64,000 bases of DNA from Terriglobia bacterium (GTDB lineage Bacteria; Acidobacteriota; Terriglobia; Terriglobales; Acidobacteriaceae). Where the stretch lies: NCBI GenBank assembly GCA_020072645.1, contig JAIQGK010000012.1, forward strand, positions 310,001-374,000, read 5' to 3'. A model generated the notes under the pieces. It was not told where the DNA came from and made no database searches. It saw only the letters and a program-made list of their open reading frames with translations. Position numbers and translations under genes: made by a program. Shown one piece after another: positions 38,277 to 46,150 of this stretch (positions within the stretch are counted from its first letter, which is position 1; the number at the start of each line of letters is the position of its first letter).

Positions 38277-39089
38277 TCAGCTGAATGCCATCTTGAAGCC
38301 GATTCCGATCAGAACTATGATTCCGTAACAAACGAACGCTGTTACCATGGCTGTCCCCACGCTTGGCTTGCGGTTGGTAGAGACTGTTGAAAATCCCAAG
38401 CCGAGCAAAGCAACGAACCAGATTCTGAAAATGTCAATACTGGACGCCAGGCCATACAGCGCTTTGTTTCCCTCCGGATCCATGAAGAACCCGAGATTTG
38501 TGGGCATAGGATTTCTGGCGATGTCGATCGTTGAGGGATCTGCGCTGGCCAAATAGCTCGCAGTGAGAAGAATTGTAGCCACAATTCCGGTGAGGCCAGC
38601 ATAGAAGACAACCGCCATTGCGCGCGGAAATGTAACCTCTGCTCCCAGCATAAAGTTAAAGACGCCCATCAAAACAGCGGCGACGACGAGCCCAATAATC
38701 AGGGAGAAAAGGGGCGCCATGTAAAAGCTGACCTTTGTAATTGTGGCCTGCAAGGCCATCCCCTGGGCCCGCTGTTCAGGCGTCAGGCGTTCCATGCGCT
38801 TTTGAGCTGATGGAGACCGGTCGATCTGCTCCTGGACAAAGCGCGCCATGTCAATTTTCTGGACGGCGACAACTGAGAAGATGAGAGTGAATACGGCTGA
38901 AATCAACCATGGCACCCACCAACTCGCATTGCGCCGGATATCGGTGAACGTTTTGGTCGGCGCGAAAAATGTGTTCACCAGCCGTTGTGACTCTGAAAGG
39001 CCGGGGCCAGCCGGTTCAGGAGTGACAGGTGAGGAGGCGACTGGGTACATCGGCGGCGGTGGTGGAGTTGGACCAGTTGGTGAGCTCAT
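38277..39089 (-). CDS. Yip1-domain membrane protein
   Basis: 270 residues. A proline-rich cytoplasmic N-terminus (PTGPTPPPPPMYPV) of about 30 residues is followed by a Yip1 domain: FFAPTKTFTDIRRNASWWVP, then five hydrophobic helices (SAVFTLIFSVVAV; APLFSLIIGLVVAAVLMGVF; AMAVVFYAGLTGIVATILLT; FRIWFVALLGLGF; MVTAFVCYGIIVLIGIGF). The Phe-x-x-P-x-x-x-F pattern in the loop before helix 1 is typical. The bacterial function is unknown. It lies between thiL and the radical SAM gene on the same strand. Confidence 0.8.
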   Translation of the reverse strand: MSSPTGPTPPPPPMYPVASSPVTPEPAGPGLSESQRLVNTFFAPTKTFTDIRRNASWWVPWLISAVFTLIFSVVAVQKIDMARFVQEQIDRSPSAQKRMERLTPEQRAQGMALQATITKVSFYMAPLFSLIIGLVVAAVLMGVFNFMLGAEVTFPRAMAVVFYAGLTGIVATILLTASYLASADPSTIDIARNPMPTNLGFFMDPEGNKALYGLASSIDIFRIWFVALLGLGFSTVSTNRKPSVGTAMVTAFVCYGIIVLIGIGFKMAFS

Positions 39090-39161
39090 AAACCATCCTA
39101 CGTTTCAATTGGTGGAAAGTTACTACTTCTTTCATTACTGGACCTTGGCCCGCGATACAAG

Positions 39162-40118
39162 TCAGCGTTGCTTTGCGAAATGTTGCCAACCACGCTGAGG
39201 CAGCGGCCTGACTTTGCCATTGTTACCCAGAATTTGTATTGCTGAGGAGTAATCTCGGCGGTTCCTGACCTCACCGATTTCTGTGACCATGACGCCCGCG
39301 ATTCGGGCCGGGACTTTGGCTCGCCTAGGTGCTGTGAAAAGGAGTTCATAGTCTTCGCCGCCGTGGAGCACCAGCTCAAGATCGGCGTTTTTGGGGATAG
39401 GAACCTTGTTGGATATCAAAATGGCAGCCGCTCCACTTTCATCGCAAATATGCCGTAAATCGACAGAAAGGCCGTCGCTGATGTCGATCATGGCGCTTGC
39501 CAGACCATGCTTTCGAATGTAACTTCCCACTTCCAGCCTTGGTGTGGGATAAAAATGGGGGTTGGATCTTGTTGGTTTTATCGCATTTCCAGCCAAAAGC
39601 TGCTTCAGAGTCCCGCCTGATCCACCTAAAGCTCCAGTGACGTAAATGCGATTCCCGGGACGCGCCCCGGAACGGAGAATAGCCGTGCCGGACGGAACCT
39701 GGCCCGTAACGACGATATCCGCCGTGATCTGCGGAGCAGAAGATACATCGCCCCCGGCAAGCTGGACTTTGTAGCGGCCAGCCAAAGACAGCAAGCCGCG
39801 GAGGAAGCCGTTAGCCCAAGCCTGTGGCAAATCGGCGGGAAGCCCCAAAGACAGAAAACAGGCGAGCGGTTCGCCACCCATAGCGGCAATGTCGCTCAGG
39901 CCGCGGGTAAGGCAACGATGTCCCACAGCTTGTGGCGGATGCCAGGCGCGGCGGAAATGTACGTTTTCAATACAAAGATCAGTAGTGACCAAAAGTTCAA
40001 AGCCAGGCTTTAGGCGAAGGATTGCGCAATCATCACCAATGCCAATTTTCACGGCGCGGTTCATCGATGCCGACGCCAGCCGCCGAATTTGCCGAATCAA
40101 ATTTCTCTCTTTGACCAT
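39162..40118 (-). CDS. thiL: Thiamine-monophosphate kinase
   Basis: 318 residues from the ATG at 40118 (a TTG three codons up is possible). It phosphorylates thiamine monophosphate to the diphosphate cofactor. The ThiL pattern is clear: IGIGDDCAILRL near the start (Mg/ATP-binding Asp pair), TTDLCIENVHFR, then SDIAAMGGEPLACFLSLGLP, AGGDVSSAP, GGSGG, and IDISDGLSVDLRHIC. The tail has VLHGGEDYELLFT, the last conserved motif. Length (about 320) is normal. No other thiamine gene is nearby. Confidence 0.93.
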   Translation of the reverse strand: MVKERNLIRQIRRLASASMNRAVKIGIGDDCAILRLKPGFELLVTTDLCIENVHFRRAWHPPQAVGHRCLTRGLSDIAAMGGEPLACFLSLGLPADLPQAWANGFLRGLLSLAGRYKVQLAGGDVSSAPQITADIVVTGQVPSGTAILRSGARPGNRIYVTGALGGSGGTLKQLLAGNAIKPTRSNPHFYPTPRLEVGSYIRKHGLASAMIDISDGLSVDLRHICDESGAAAILISNKVPIPKNADLELVLHGGEDYELLFTAPRRAKVPARIAGVMVTEIGEVRNRRDYSSAIQILGNNGKVRPLPQRGWQHFAKQR

Positions 40119-40513
40119 GAGAATCAAGCAACTACATCATAAATAAAGACTTACAATAGTTTTTAGGCTACATTGTTCCCCAGAGATAGCAACGGCACCA
40201 GATAAAAACTGAAAAAGGTCAGCATGTCCAAGGAACGGAAGGACATGGCCGAATCGACTTCGATGACAGAGCGGAGCAATCGACCTTCGTTACCCAAACA
40301 AGACCTTCGGACGTTGACAGTGCCAGAGTGGGCTTGTTAAGGTTATCCAACATTTCATATCCCTTTAGCTGCCTAACCTCCGACCGACAGTGCAAAGGGA
40401 TTTTAACCGGTAAATTGCCCGGACGAATTTTTGAGTCCAAAAGCGAGACGTACCAGCCGGACGACACGCGGGGCACTTTTGAATCGGGAAAATCACTAAC
40501 AGGAGTAAGTATT
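40119..40513. other. Divergent intergenic region, thiL to M23 peptidase
   Basis: 395 nt without a supportable gene. The reading frame of the M23 gene stays open back to 40328, but the codons there do not resemble any known N-terminus, and the TTG with its own ribosome site is preferred. An AT-rich patch at about 40140-40170 (TTACAATAGTTTTT) may hold promoter elements for either gene. Confidence 0.4.
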
Positions 40514-41401
40514 TTGCGCAAGCGTTTTTACATCATGTTGGTGGCGAGAAATGCGGAAGGGGAGTTGCTGAAAATTCCCGTTCCCATGCATTACCTGTAC
40601 GTTTTTGTGGCCGGCGCGCTGATTGGCATGCTTACCATTACCGGCATGCTGGGCTCTTATACCCGCATGGTGGTGAAGACGCAGCGTTTCAACCAACTTC
40701 GCGACGAACAGAAAGCCCTGAAATCACAATACTCTCAGCTTGAGCAGATTGCCCAGGAAAACGAGCTGCAAGCACAGTCCCTTAGCTCCCTGGCAGGTGA
40801 AGTTTCTTCGCTCTACGGACTCAAGCCTGATCCTGCCTTTGACGATGACGATCCAGCTTCCGCCTCTCTGCAGCAGTTTTACGCGCTGCGGAATACGGCC
40901 ATGACCGGCGCAGCCTCGGTCGGCATTGGCATGGGTGATGTGCGCGACACCAGCACGCGCGATTGGATGCGGCTGGCGCAGGCGCCCACACTGTGGCCCG
41001 TCCAGGGAAGGCTTACTGGATCTTTTGGCGAGCGCATTGATCCGTTCAGCGGCGAAGGAGCGTTCCATCGCGGCGTGGACATTTCCAGCGATTACGGCAC
41101 TCGCATCATCGCTCCAGCGGATGGCATTGTTCGCTTCTCTGATTTCATGAACGGTTATGGCCGCGTGGTGATGATCGACCACGGCAATGGCATCAGTACT
41201 CTCTACGGCCACCTTTCAGGCTTTGCCGTGAGCGCGGGACAGTTGGTCCGCAGAGGCGATTCCATTGGCTACGTGGGACAGAGCGGACGCAGCACCGGTC
41301 CGCACCTGCACTATGAAGTGCGAATCTTCAATACTCCAGTGAACCCGCATAAATACCTGCGTTTCAGCATCAACCAGCAAGTGGCTTCAGGAGCCATGTA
41401 A
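40514..41401 (+). CDS. M23-family metallopeptidase (peptidoglycan hydrolase or LytM factor), membrane-anchored
   Basis: 295 residues from a TTG at 40514 preceded by AGGAG at 8 nt. The N-terminus LRKRFYIMLVARNAEGELLK is followed by one helix (YLYVFVAGALIGMLTITGML), a coiled coil of about 60 residues (RDEQKALKSQYSQLEQIAQE) and the M23 domain. Zinc ligands are present: HRGVDISSDYGT (His and Asp), and HGNGISTLYGHLSGF with SGRSTGPHLHYEV (HxH). All catalytic positions are kept, so it may be an active endopeptidase and not only an amidase activator. A terminator follows at 41429. Confidence 0.9.
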   Translation: MRKRFYIMLVARNAEGELLKIPVPMHYLYVFVAGALIGMLTITGMLGSYTRMVVKTQRFNQLRDEQKALKSQYSQLEQIAQENELQAQSLSSLAGEVSSLYGLKPDPAFDDDDPASASLQQFYALRNTAMTGAASVGIGMGDVRDTSTRDWMRLAQAPTLWPVQGRLTGSFGERIDPFSGEGAFHRGVDISSDYGTRIIAPADGIVRFSDFMNGYGRVVMIDHGNGISTLYGHLSGFAVSAGQLVRRGDSIGYVGQSGRSTGPHLHYEVRIFNTPVNPHKYLRFSINQQVASGAM

Positions 41402-41428
41402 GTCTCAATCTAAACTAGCGATCATGGG

Positions 41429-41455
41429 GCAGCCGAGGGTTTGCGGCTGCTTTTT
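41429..41455 (+). terminator. Rho-independent terminator after the M23 gene
   Basis: GCAGCCG/CGGCTGC, a 7-bp stem with an 8-nt loop, followed by TTTTTCATTTT. Confidence 0.85.
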
Positions 41456-41486
41456 CATTTTGCAATCGTGATGTTCAGGCTGCAAC

Positions 41487-42458
41487 TTAGGGCTTCGCCG
41501 ACGTCGGGATCGCGCCCTGCGATTGAGCTTCTGACCAGATCTTCTTGAGGAGCGATTGAGGAATTGTGGCGGTGAAAGTCGCCACATTTTCTTTTTGCGT
41601 GGCTTGCAGACTATCAAACGCCGCTTTGATGTCGTGATCGGGACCTTTGGTCTTGATGAACTGTCCTATGCTCCGCACCAGCGCCAGATGCGAGTTGGCG
41701 GAGTCAACGATTTGCCGCGCCTGAGCTTCGCTTTGAGCGAACACATCCGCGCGAACGAGCAGGGATCCTGTGTAACGCAGGGAACCAACGGCGACGGCTT
41801 CAGCGGGCAGTGTGATAGCGAATCCTCCGGGAAGCTGGACGTTATCGGGCTTATTGGGAATCCGATCGATGAGCCAGGCTAGGCTGCCGAGAGGAACGTC
41901 ACTGTAGTGGCTCAGCAGCACAGGACCCGCGGAAGGTTTAAGCGATCGATCAATGATGCCGTGCATGGGCTCCGGAGAAACCATGTTCGTGATTGCAACC
42001 TTGGCGCCCTCAAGCAGCGCTACGCGCACCGTGTGGCCCTCATGCGCGATGGAATAAATCGTGTAATTGCGATAAGGCTCACGCGCGGAGGAAAGCAGCT
42101 GCAGATAGTCGCGGAGGCGATTCTGATCGAAATGGCCGGTCAGGATTTCTGAAGACTCTACATCGCTGCCATCGGGTGTGTCCCGGCGAGACATGGCAAC
42201 TTCATCAATATCGCGTTCTGGCTGGATTCCGGTGCGATCGACGAAATCTTTATAGTCGCCCTGCGGCTGTACCGAACCGGATTTGTTGAGATCGAATAAA
42301 TGAACGGGCTTTAAATTGGCGTAGAGGATGAGGTCGCCTTCCGGCAGAAGGCGGGCAGTTTCAGGCACCTGCGTGCTGCGGTGATAGATGACAAAGCCGA
42401 CGGCCGCGGCCGCAACCAGCAAAGTGGCCAAAATCAGCAGTTTGCGATGCTTGAACAT
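41487..42458 (-). CDS. Membrane-anchored or exported protein of unknown function
   Basis: 323 residues. The N-terminal helix (LLILATLLVAAAAVGFVIYH) is a single membrane anchor or signal. The remaining 290 residues are soluble and contain ARLLPEGDLILYANLKPVHL, a Asp-rich stretch PQGDYKDFVDRTGIQP and a helical C-terminal part (SEAQARQIVDSANSHLALVR). No domain is recognised. Convergent with the M23 gene and divergent from the tRNA cluster. Ends at a region shared with the terminator. Confidence 0.6.
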   Translation of the reverse strand: MFKHRKLLILATLLVAAAAVGFVIYHRSTQVPETARLLPEGDLILYANLKPVHLFDLNKSGSVQPQGDYKDFVDRTGIQPERDIDEVAMSRRDTPDGSDVESSEILTGHFDQNRLRDYLQLLSSAREPYRNYTIYSIAHEGHTVRVALLEGAKVAITNMVSPEPMHGIIDRSLKPSAGPVLLSHYSDVPLGSLAWLIDRIPNKPDNVQLPGGFAITLPAEAVAVGSLRYTGSLLVRADVFAQSEAQARQIVDSANSHLALVRSIGQFIKTKGPDHDIKAAFDSLQATQKENVATFTATIPQSLLKKIWSEAQSQGAIPTSAKP

Positions 42459-42592
42459 GTGCCAATCAGTATAGATTATGTGACTTTTTTCTGTTGCATG
42501 GTGGCCGCAAGGGCAAAGTTCTTGCTAGAATATTGAATTGGAGCGGTACCACGCAGGTTACGTTTCCCCTGACAAGGCGTTGGTTCAAGGTG

Positions 42593-42621
42593 TTGCACGC
42601 GGATTGCCGCTGTGCTAACTT
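42593..42621 (+). promoter_or_regulatory. Promoter of the tRNA-tuf cluster
   Basis: TTGCAC (42593-42598) and TAACTT (42616-42621) are separated by 17 nt and lie 33 nt ahead of the first tRNA. This is the best sigma-70-type match in the spacer. Confidence 0.5.
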
Positions 42622-42654
42622 ATTAACTTTGTGCCCGGTTACGGGAAGTTTTAC

Positions 42655-42730
42655 GCTGGCGTAGCTCAGCTGGTAGAGCATCTGATTTGTAATCAGAGGG
42701 TCGGGGGTTCAAGTCCCTTCGCCAGCTCCA
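42655..42730 (+). tRNA. tRNA-Thr (TGT)
   Basis: 76 nt including an encoded CCA. The acceptor stem GCTGGCG/CGCCAGC, D arm and T arm (GGGGGTTCAAGTCCC) fold normally. The anticodon loop TTTGTAA gives TGT. Confidence 0.97.
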
Positions 42731-42945
42731 GATAGCAAGACGGGATTTTCGGAAGCGCGTAAGCTGGACGCGTCTTTCGACACAGCAGGCACTGCGCACA
42801 CATAAGTAGTTTTCTACCGGAAGGCAAACCCACGAAGACTTCCCCCAACGTCAGATTTTTTGACGATTTATGCGGAAGTATGTTCGCGCGTCCCTTAATC
42901 GCTTTTGTCCGCTGGAGAAAAGCGCCCGTTTGTGAGCCAGCATAA

Positions 42946-43096
42946 AAGAGCCGGGCGAAGCATGCAGTGAGCGCCGAACGCAATGCGAGGGCGAGGCGTT
43001 GCGGAGCCCTTGAGAGAAGAGCCGGGTGAGCATGAAGTGAGCGCCGTTCAGCGCGAACGGAATGCGAGGGCGCAGCAGCTTTGCTGCGGAGCCCTT
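42946..43096 (+). repeat. Two tandem diverged copies, 66 and 80 bp, between tRNA-Thr and tRNA-Tyr
   Basis: Copy 1 (42946-43011) and copy 2 (43017-43096) both start AAGAGCCGGG and end GCGGAGCCCTT, with AGTGAGCGCC and AATGCGAGGGCG shared inside. Copy 2 has extra bases forming two small hairpins (GTTCAGCGCGAAC and GCAGCAGCTTTGCTGC). Confidence 0.85.
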
Positions 43097-43120
43097 AGAA
43101 AAACGACGGCTCGGTTCAAT

Positions 43121-43208
43121 GCACAGGTGACCGAGTGGTTAATGGTAGCAGACTGTAAATCTGCCGCTCTTCGGAGCTACGGAGGTTCGAATCCTCCCCT
43201 GTGCACCA
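43121..43208 (+). tRNA. tRNA-Tyr (GTA)
   Basis: 88 nt with a long variable arm, as expected for this class II tRNA. The acceptor stem GCACAGG/CCTGTGC and encoded ACCA end are intact; the anticodon loop CTGTAAA gives GTA. Confidence 0.97.
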
Positions 43209-43230
43209 TGTTTTTTAGCGCGAGTTGTAA

Positions 43231-43455
43231 ATGCAAAAGCGCAAGCGTTTTTATGTGGCACTCGCGATTTACGCAGTTCTAGCCGGGCTGGTCTGGGTAA
43301 CGATGGAAGATGTCCCGTTGCCTGTTGGGAATGGCCAGGTCGGTATTCGGTCCCTGACGTTGATTGTGTTGGCTCTGTTTGCAGTAAGAACAGTTTTGCA
43401 CTTCCGGGCTGACGAGATTCGCGACGAGCAGGACGACGAAGAAGTTTCGAGCTGA
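43231..43455 (+). CDS. Small two-helix membrane protein between tRNA genes
   Basis: 74 residues. Two helices (FYVALAIYAVLAGLVWVTM and SLTLIVLALFAVRTVLHF) with a short polar loop and an acidic tail (DEIRDEQDDEEVSS). It begins 22 nt after tRNA-Tyr and ends 18 nt before the partial tRNA-Thr. Its placement within a tRNA operon is unusual but its composition looks coding. No family recognised. Confidence 0.6.
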   Translation: MQKRKRFYVALAIYAVLAGLVWVTMEDVPLPVGNGQVGIRSLTLIVLALFAVRTVLHFRADEIRDEQDDEEVSS

Positions 43456-43473
43456 GCGGTTAAAAGTTTTCGA

Positions 43474-43512
43474 GCTGATGTAGCTCAGTTGGTAGAGCAC
43501 TCCCTTGGTAAG
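43474..43512 (+). pseudogene. Truncated tRNA-Thr (GGT), 5' half only
   Basis: The 39 nt are identical to the 5' half of the full gene at 43596, ending in the anticodon stem just after GGT. About 12 nt of upstream sequence (TTAAAAGTTTTCGA) is also duplicated. The 3' half is missing, so it cannot make a tRNA. The following insert has an 8-bp hairpin (GTTGCGGC/GCCGCAAC) and GGTGACCTCT, the inverse of 10 nt of the true tRNA's 3' half. Confidence 0.85.
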
Positions 43513-43595
43513 ACGTTGCGGCAGCGAAGCGTAGCCGCAACAAAAAGGAAGATGTCACTCGGTGACCTCTGCTGACGCGGTTTAAAAGTTTTCGA

Positions 43596-43671
<76 letters not shown>

Positions 43672-43726
43672 GATTTTAGATTTGTAGTTTGGTCGAGGCG
43701 GGGAGTAGCAAATAGCTCAAAGCAGG

Positions 43727-43801
43727 GCGGGAGTAACTCAGTGGTAGAGTCACAGCCTTCCAAGCTGTTGGTCGCGGGTTCGATTCCCGTCTCCCGCTCC
43801 A
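43727..43801 (+). tRNA. tRNA-Gly (TCC)
   Basis: 75 nt with encoded CCA. Acceptor GCGGGAG/CTCCCGC, anticodon loop CTTCCAA giving TCC, T arm GCGGGTTCGATTCCCGT. Confidence 0.97.
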
Positions 43802-43814
43802 GGAAACGGTAGTT

Positions 43815-43909
43815 AGTATTTGGTACTCGGTATTTAGCTTTATCCGAAAGGGCCAAGCAGCTCTGGACAGCAAAGCGGGTTGTCAGCTTTCGGCTAAGTA
43901 CCAAATACT
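43815..43909. repeat. 13-bp inverted repeat of reiterated AT-rich words
   Basis: AGTATTTGGTACT (43815-43827) and AGTACCAAATACT (43897-43909) are perfect inverse copies, 69 nt apart. Extra near-copies of the same words flank each arm. Confidence 0.75.
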
Positions 43910-43929
43910 AAGTACTGGAAGAGTATTGC

Positions 43930-43960
43930 AGAGCACAGGCAAGAGTGCTTGTGCCACAAG
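43930..43960. repeat. REP-like element copy 1
   Basis: GAGCACAGGCAAGAGTGCTT, then GTGCCACAAG. The word AGCACAGGC is inversely matched by GCTTGTGC, forming a short hairpin. Similar elements lie at 46889 and 48240. Confidence 0.7.
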
Positions 43961-43967
43961 AAATCAG

Positions 43968-44309
43968 ATGGCGTATCAACAGGCACAAATCGCGGTCACG
44001 AAGACAGAAGAATTTGATCAGCTGAAATCAGCGCTCGATCGGGTCTTCAGCTCTGGCGCGGTAGAAAAGCTTTATAGCAAGCTGCAGAGCCGCACGGTAT
44101 ATGTGCGGGAATTTGAAAAGATTTTAGACCAGGGGATTCTGGAGTCGGTGGATAACGGGCTGGCGAAGTCAGGAAAGTCGGCCAAGGCGCTGTATGGATC
44201 CCTCACTGTTTCTGATCAGGCGCTGATGCGCGAGTTTTATCTGGAGCGGATTGAAAAGGTGGATGCGAAAGTCCGCGAGAAATACCAGAAGGTTTATCGG
44301 TATTACTGA
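43968..44309 (+). CDS. Small helical protein of unknown function upstream of tuf
   Basis: 113 residues from the ATG at 43968; the open frame before it (TTG at 43926) encodes repeat sequence and is not used. Mostly helical and charged: FDQLKSALDRVFSSGAVEKL, then RTVYVREFEKILDQGILESV and REFYLERIEKVDAKVREKYQ. It ends 48 nt before tuf, so it is probably co-transcribed with it. No family is recognised. A link to translation is inferred only from position. Confidence 0.6.
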   Translation: MAYQQAQIAVTKTEEFDQLKSALDRVFSSGAVEKLYSKLQSRTVYVREFEKILDQGILESVDNGLAKSGKSAKALYGSLTVSDQALMREFYLERIEKVDAKVREKYQKVYRYY

Positions 44310-44357
44310 CGCTGCTGAAGTTTTTTGGCGACTTCAGGGGGCGTTTGAGGAGAGGCA

Positions 44358-45330
44358 ATGGCAAAAGAAAAATTTGATCGCAGCAAACCGCACGTAAACG
44401 TAGGCACGATTGGTCACATTGATCATGGCAAGACGACGTTGACGGCGGCGATCACCAAGGTGTTGTCGAAGCACAATCCGAAGATCAAGTTTCGCGATTT
44501 TGCCTCGATTGATAATGCGCCGGAAGAGCGCGAGCGCGGTATTACCATCGCCACGGCGCACGTGGAATATGAGACGCCGAACCCTCGATCTCGTAGAACT
44601 CGAAGTTCGCGAACTGCTGAAGAGCTACAAGTTCCCCGGCGACGATGTTCCGGTGATCCGCTTGTCAGCGCTGAATGCATTGAACGGCGATCCCAAGTGG
44701 GAAAAGCAGATTGACGAGCTGATGGCTGCCGTCGATAAGTACGTTCCGCTGCCGGCGCGCGATATCGACAAGCCGTTCCTGATGCCGATTGAAGATATCT
44801 TCTCCATCTCGGGCCGCGGCACCGTGGTAACCGGAAGAATCGAGCGTGGCAAGGTGAAGGTAGGCGAGGAAGTTGAGATTGTCGGTTTTCGCGACACGCG
44901 CAAGACAGTTGTGACGGGCGTGGAAATGTTCAAGAAGCAGCTGGACGAAGGCATGGCCGGTGACAACGCTGGCTTGCTGCTGCGCGGCATCGGCAAAGAC
45001 GATGTTGAGCGCGGCATGGTTCTGGCGAAACCGGGATCGATCACGCCACACACCAAGTTCAAGGCTGAGATTTACGTCCTGAACAAAGAAGAAGGCGGAC
45101 GTCATACACCGTTCTTCAAGGGCTATCGTCCGCAGTTTTACTTCCGCACCACAGACGTGACGGGCGTGGCTGAGCTGCCTGCGGGCACGGAGATGGTGAT
45201 GCCGGGCGACAACGTTTCATTGCAAATCGAGCTGATTACGCCGGTGGCCATGGAAAAGGGACTGCGTTTCGCTATCCGTGAAGGTGGACGGACGGTGGGA
45301 GCAGGAACGATCAGCGAGATCATTCAGTAA
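44358..45330 (+). pseudogene. tuf: Elongation factor Tu with a large internal deletion and frame change
   Basis: The first 75 codons are normal EF-Tu ([30 protein letters not shown] is G1; [15 protein letters not shown] includes the end of switch I). At 44580-44584 the frame changes and the protein resumes at [20 protein letters not shown], which is about 72 codons further on in normal EF-Tu. The missing part holds G3 (DCPGH) and G4 (NKCD). G5 and domains 2 and 3 to [11 protein letters not shown] are complete (248 residues). The loss is about 215 nt and not a multiple of three. A functional EF-Tu cannot be made from this locus. Either another tuf copy exists elsewhere, or this is a misassembly between duplicated tuf genes. 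Confidence 0.93.
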
Positions 45331-45356
45331 GAAGAAATTGGTAATTGAGTAATTTG

Positions 45357-45411
45357 GTAATTGGGTAATTTGTAAAAAACCAAAACCATGATCATTTAAT
45401 TACCCAATTAC
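45357..45411. repeat. 14-bp inverted repeat of AT-rich words after tuf
   Basis: GTAATTGGGTAATT and AATTACCCAATTAC pair perfectly around a 27-nt loop; the left arm is preceded by two more GGTAATTGAGTAATTT-like words. Resembles the repeat at 43815. Confidence 0.75.
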
Positions 45412-45474
45412 AAAACAGATGAGGCCTGCAGCAAAAGCTAAGGGCCAAAGGCTAAGAGCCAAGGGCTGGTTTTT

Positions 45475-45624
45475 ATGAGAGAAATAGTCACGTTACAGTG
45501 CGGCGACTGCAAAGAGCGGAATTACTCGACCACCAAGAACAAAAAGACCACCACTGGTCGGCTTGAGTTCAAGAAGTTCTGTAAGCGGTGCCGCAAGCAC
45601 ACAGGGCATAAGGAAGTGAAGTAA
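45475..45624 (+). CDS. rpmG: 50S ribosomal protein L33
   Basis: 49 residues: [20 protein letters not shown], then [20 protein letters not shown] and KHTGHKEVK. The two cysteine pairs (CGDC and CKRC) make this the zinc-binding form of L33. It lies between tuf and tRNA-Trp, its usual place. The ORF is too short for most automated minimum lengths. The start ATG is preceded by a GGGCTGG stretch and not a strong ribosome site. Confidence 0.95.
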   Translation: MREIVTLQCGDCKERNYSTTKNKKTTTGRLEFKKFCKRCRKHTGHKEVK

Positions 45625-45748
45625 GCAATTAGCAAATGGCAAATGGCAATTAGCCAAAATTCTTGCACCCGCGGCCCTTTAGCCAAAAGTGCTGAAGGCC
45701 AGAAGGCAAGGGGCTAATTGCTAAGTGCTAATTACTAATTGCTGGTAC

Positions 45749-45824
45749 AGGGGCGTAAGCTCAACGGCTAAACTGCCGGTCTCCAAAACCGGACTTGGGG
45801 GTTCGAATCCCTCCGCCCCTGCCA
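45749..45824 (+). tRNA. tRNA-Trp (CCA)
   Basis: 76 nt with encoded CCA. Acceptor AGGGGCG/CGCCCCT, anticodon loop CTCCAAA giving CCA, T arm GGGGGTTCGAATCCCTC. Immediately precedes secE, the standard arrangement. Confidence 0.97.
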
Positions 45825-45869
45825 GATTTTGGAAAGCCGGCCAAACAGGTTGGGGCAAGGAAGGAAGCA

Positions 45870-46121
45870 ATGGCAAAGGCGGTAACGATGGCGCGCGAAG
45901 ATCAGGGCAACAAGATGATGCAATTTCCTGCGCGTGCGAAGGGTTTTCTTACTGACGTCCGCAATGAAATGCGGAAAGTTACTTTTCCGAACAGGAAAGA
46001 AGTCCAGGCCACCACGACAGTGGTCATCATCACGGTCATTCTTTTCGGCATTTACTTTTTCATTATTGACCAGGTGATCGCGAAGGGAATTAATTGGGTG
46101 TTGCACCACCACGTGCGGTAG
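45870..46121 (+). CDS. secE: Preprotein translocase subunit SecE
   Basis: 83 residues from the ATG at 45870 with AAGGAAGG upstream; earlier in-frame codons run through tRNA-Trp. SecE clamps SecY. The core is visible: ARAKGFLTDVRNEMRKVTFP, the conserved cytoplasmic motif, then one membrane helix (TTVVIITVILFGIYFFII). It is the single-helix form seen in most bacteria, unlike the three-helix E. coli version. nusG follows 29 nt later. Confidence 0.95.
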   Translation: MAKAVTMAREDQGNKMMQFPARAKGFLTDVRNEMRKVTFPNRKEVQATTTVVIITVILFGIYFFIIDQVIAKGINWVLHHHVR

Positions 46122-46150
46122 GTGGACACCGGAAAGCCAAGTTGGCAAGC

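Noticed and set aside
40328-40513. Extended N-terminus of the M23 peptidase
   Set aside because: The codons have no relation to the family; TTG at 40514 has AGGAG at a good distance.
44358-44714. Programmed frameshift in tuf
   Set aside because: A recoding event cannot replace about 72 missing residues; this is a deletion or misassembly.
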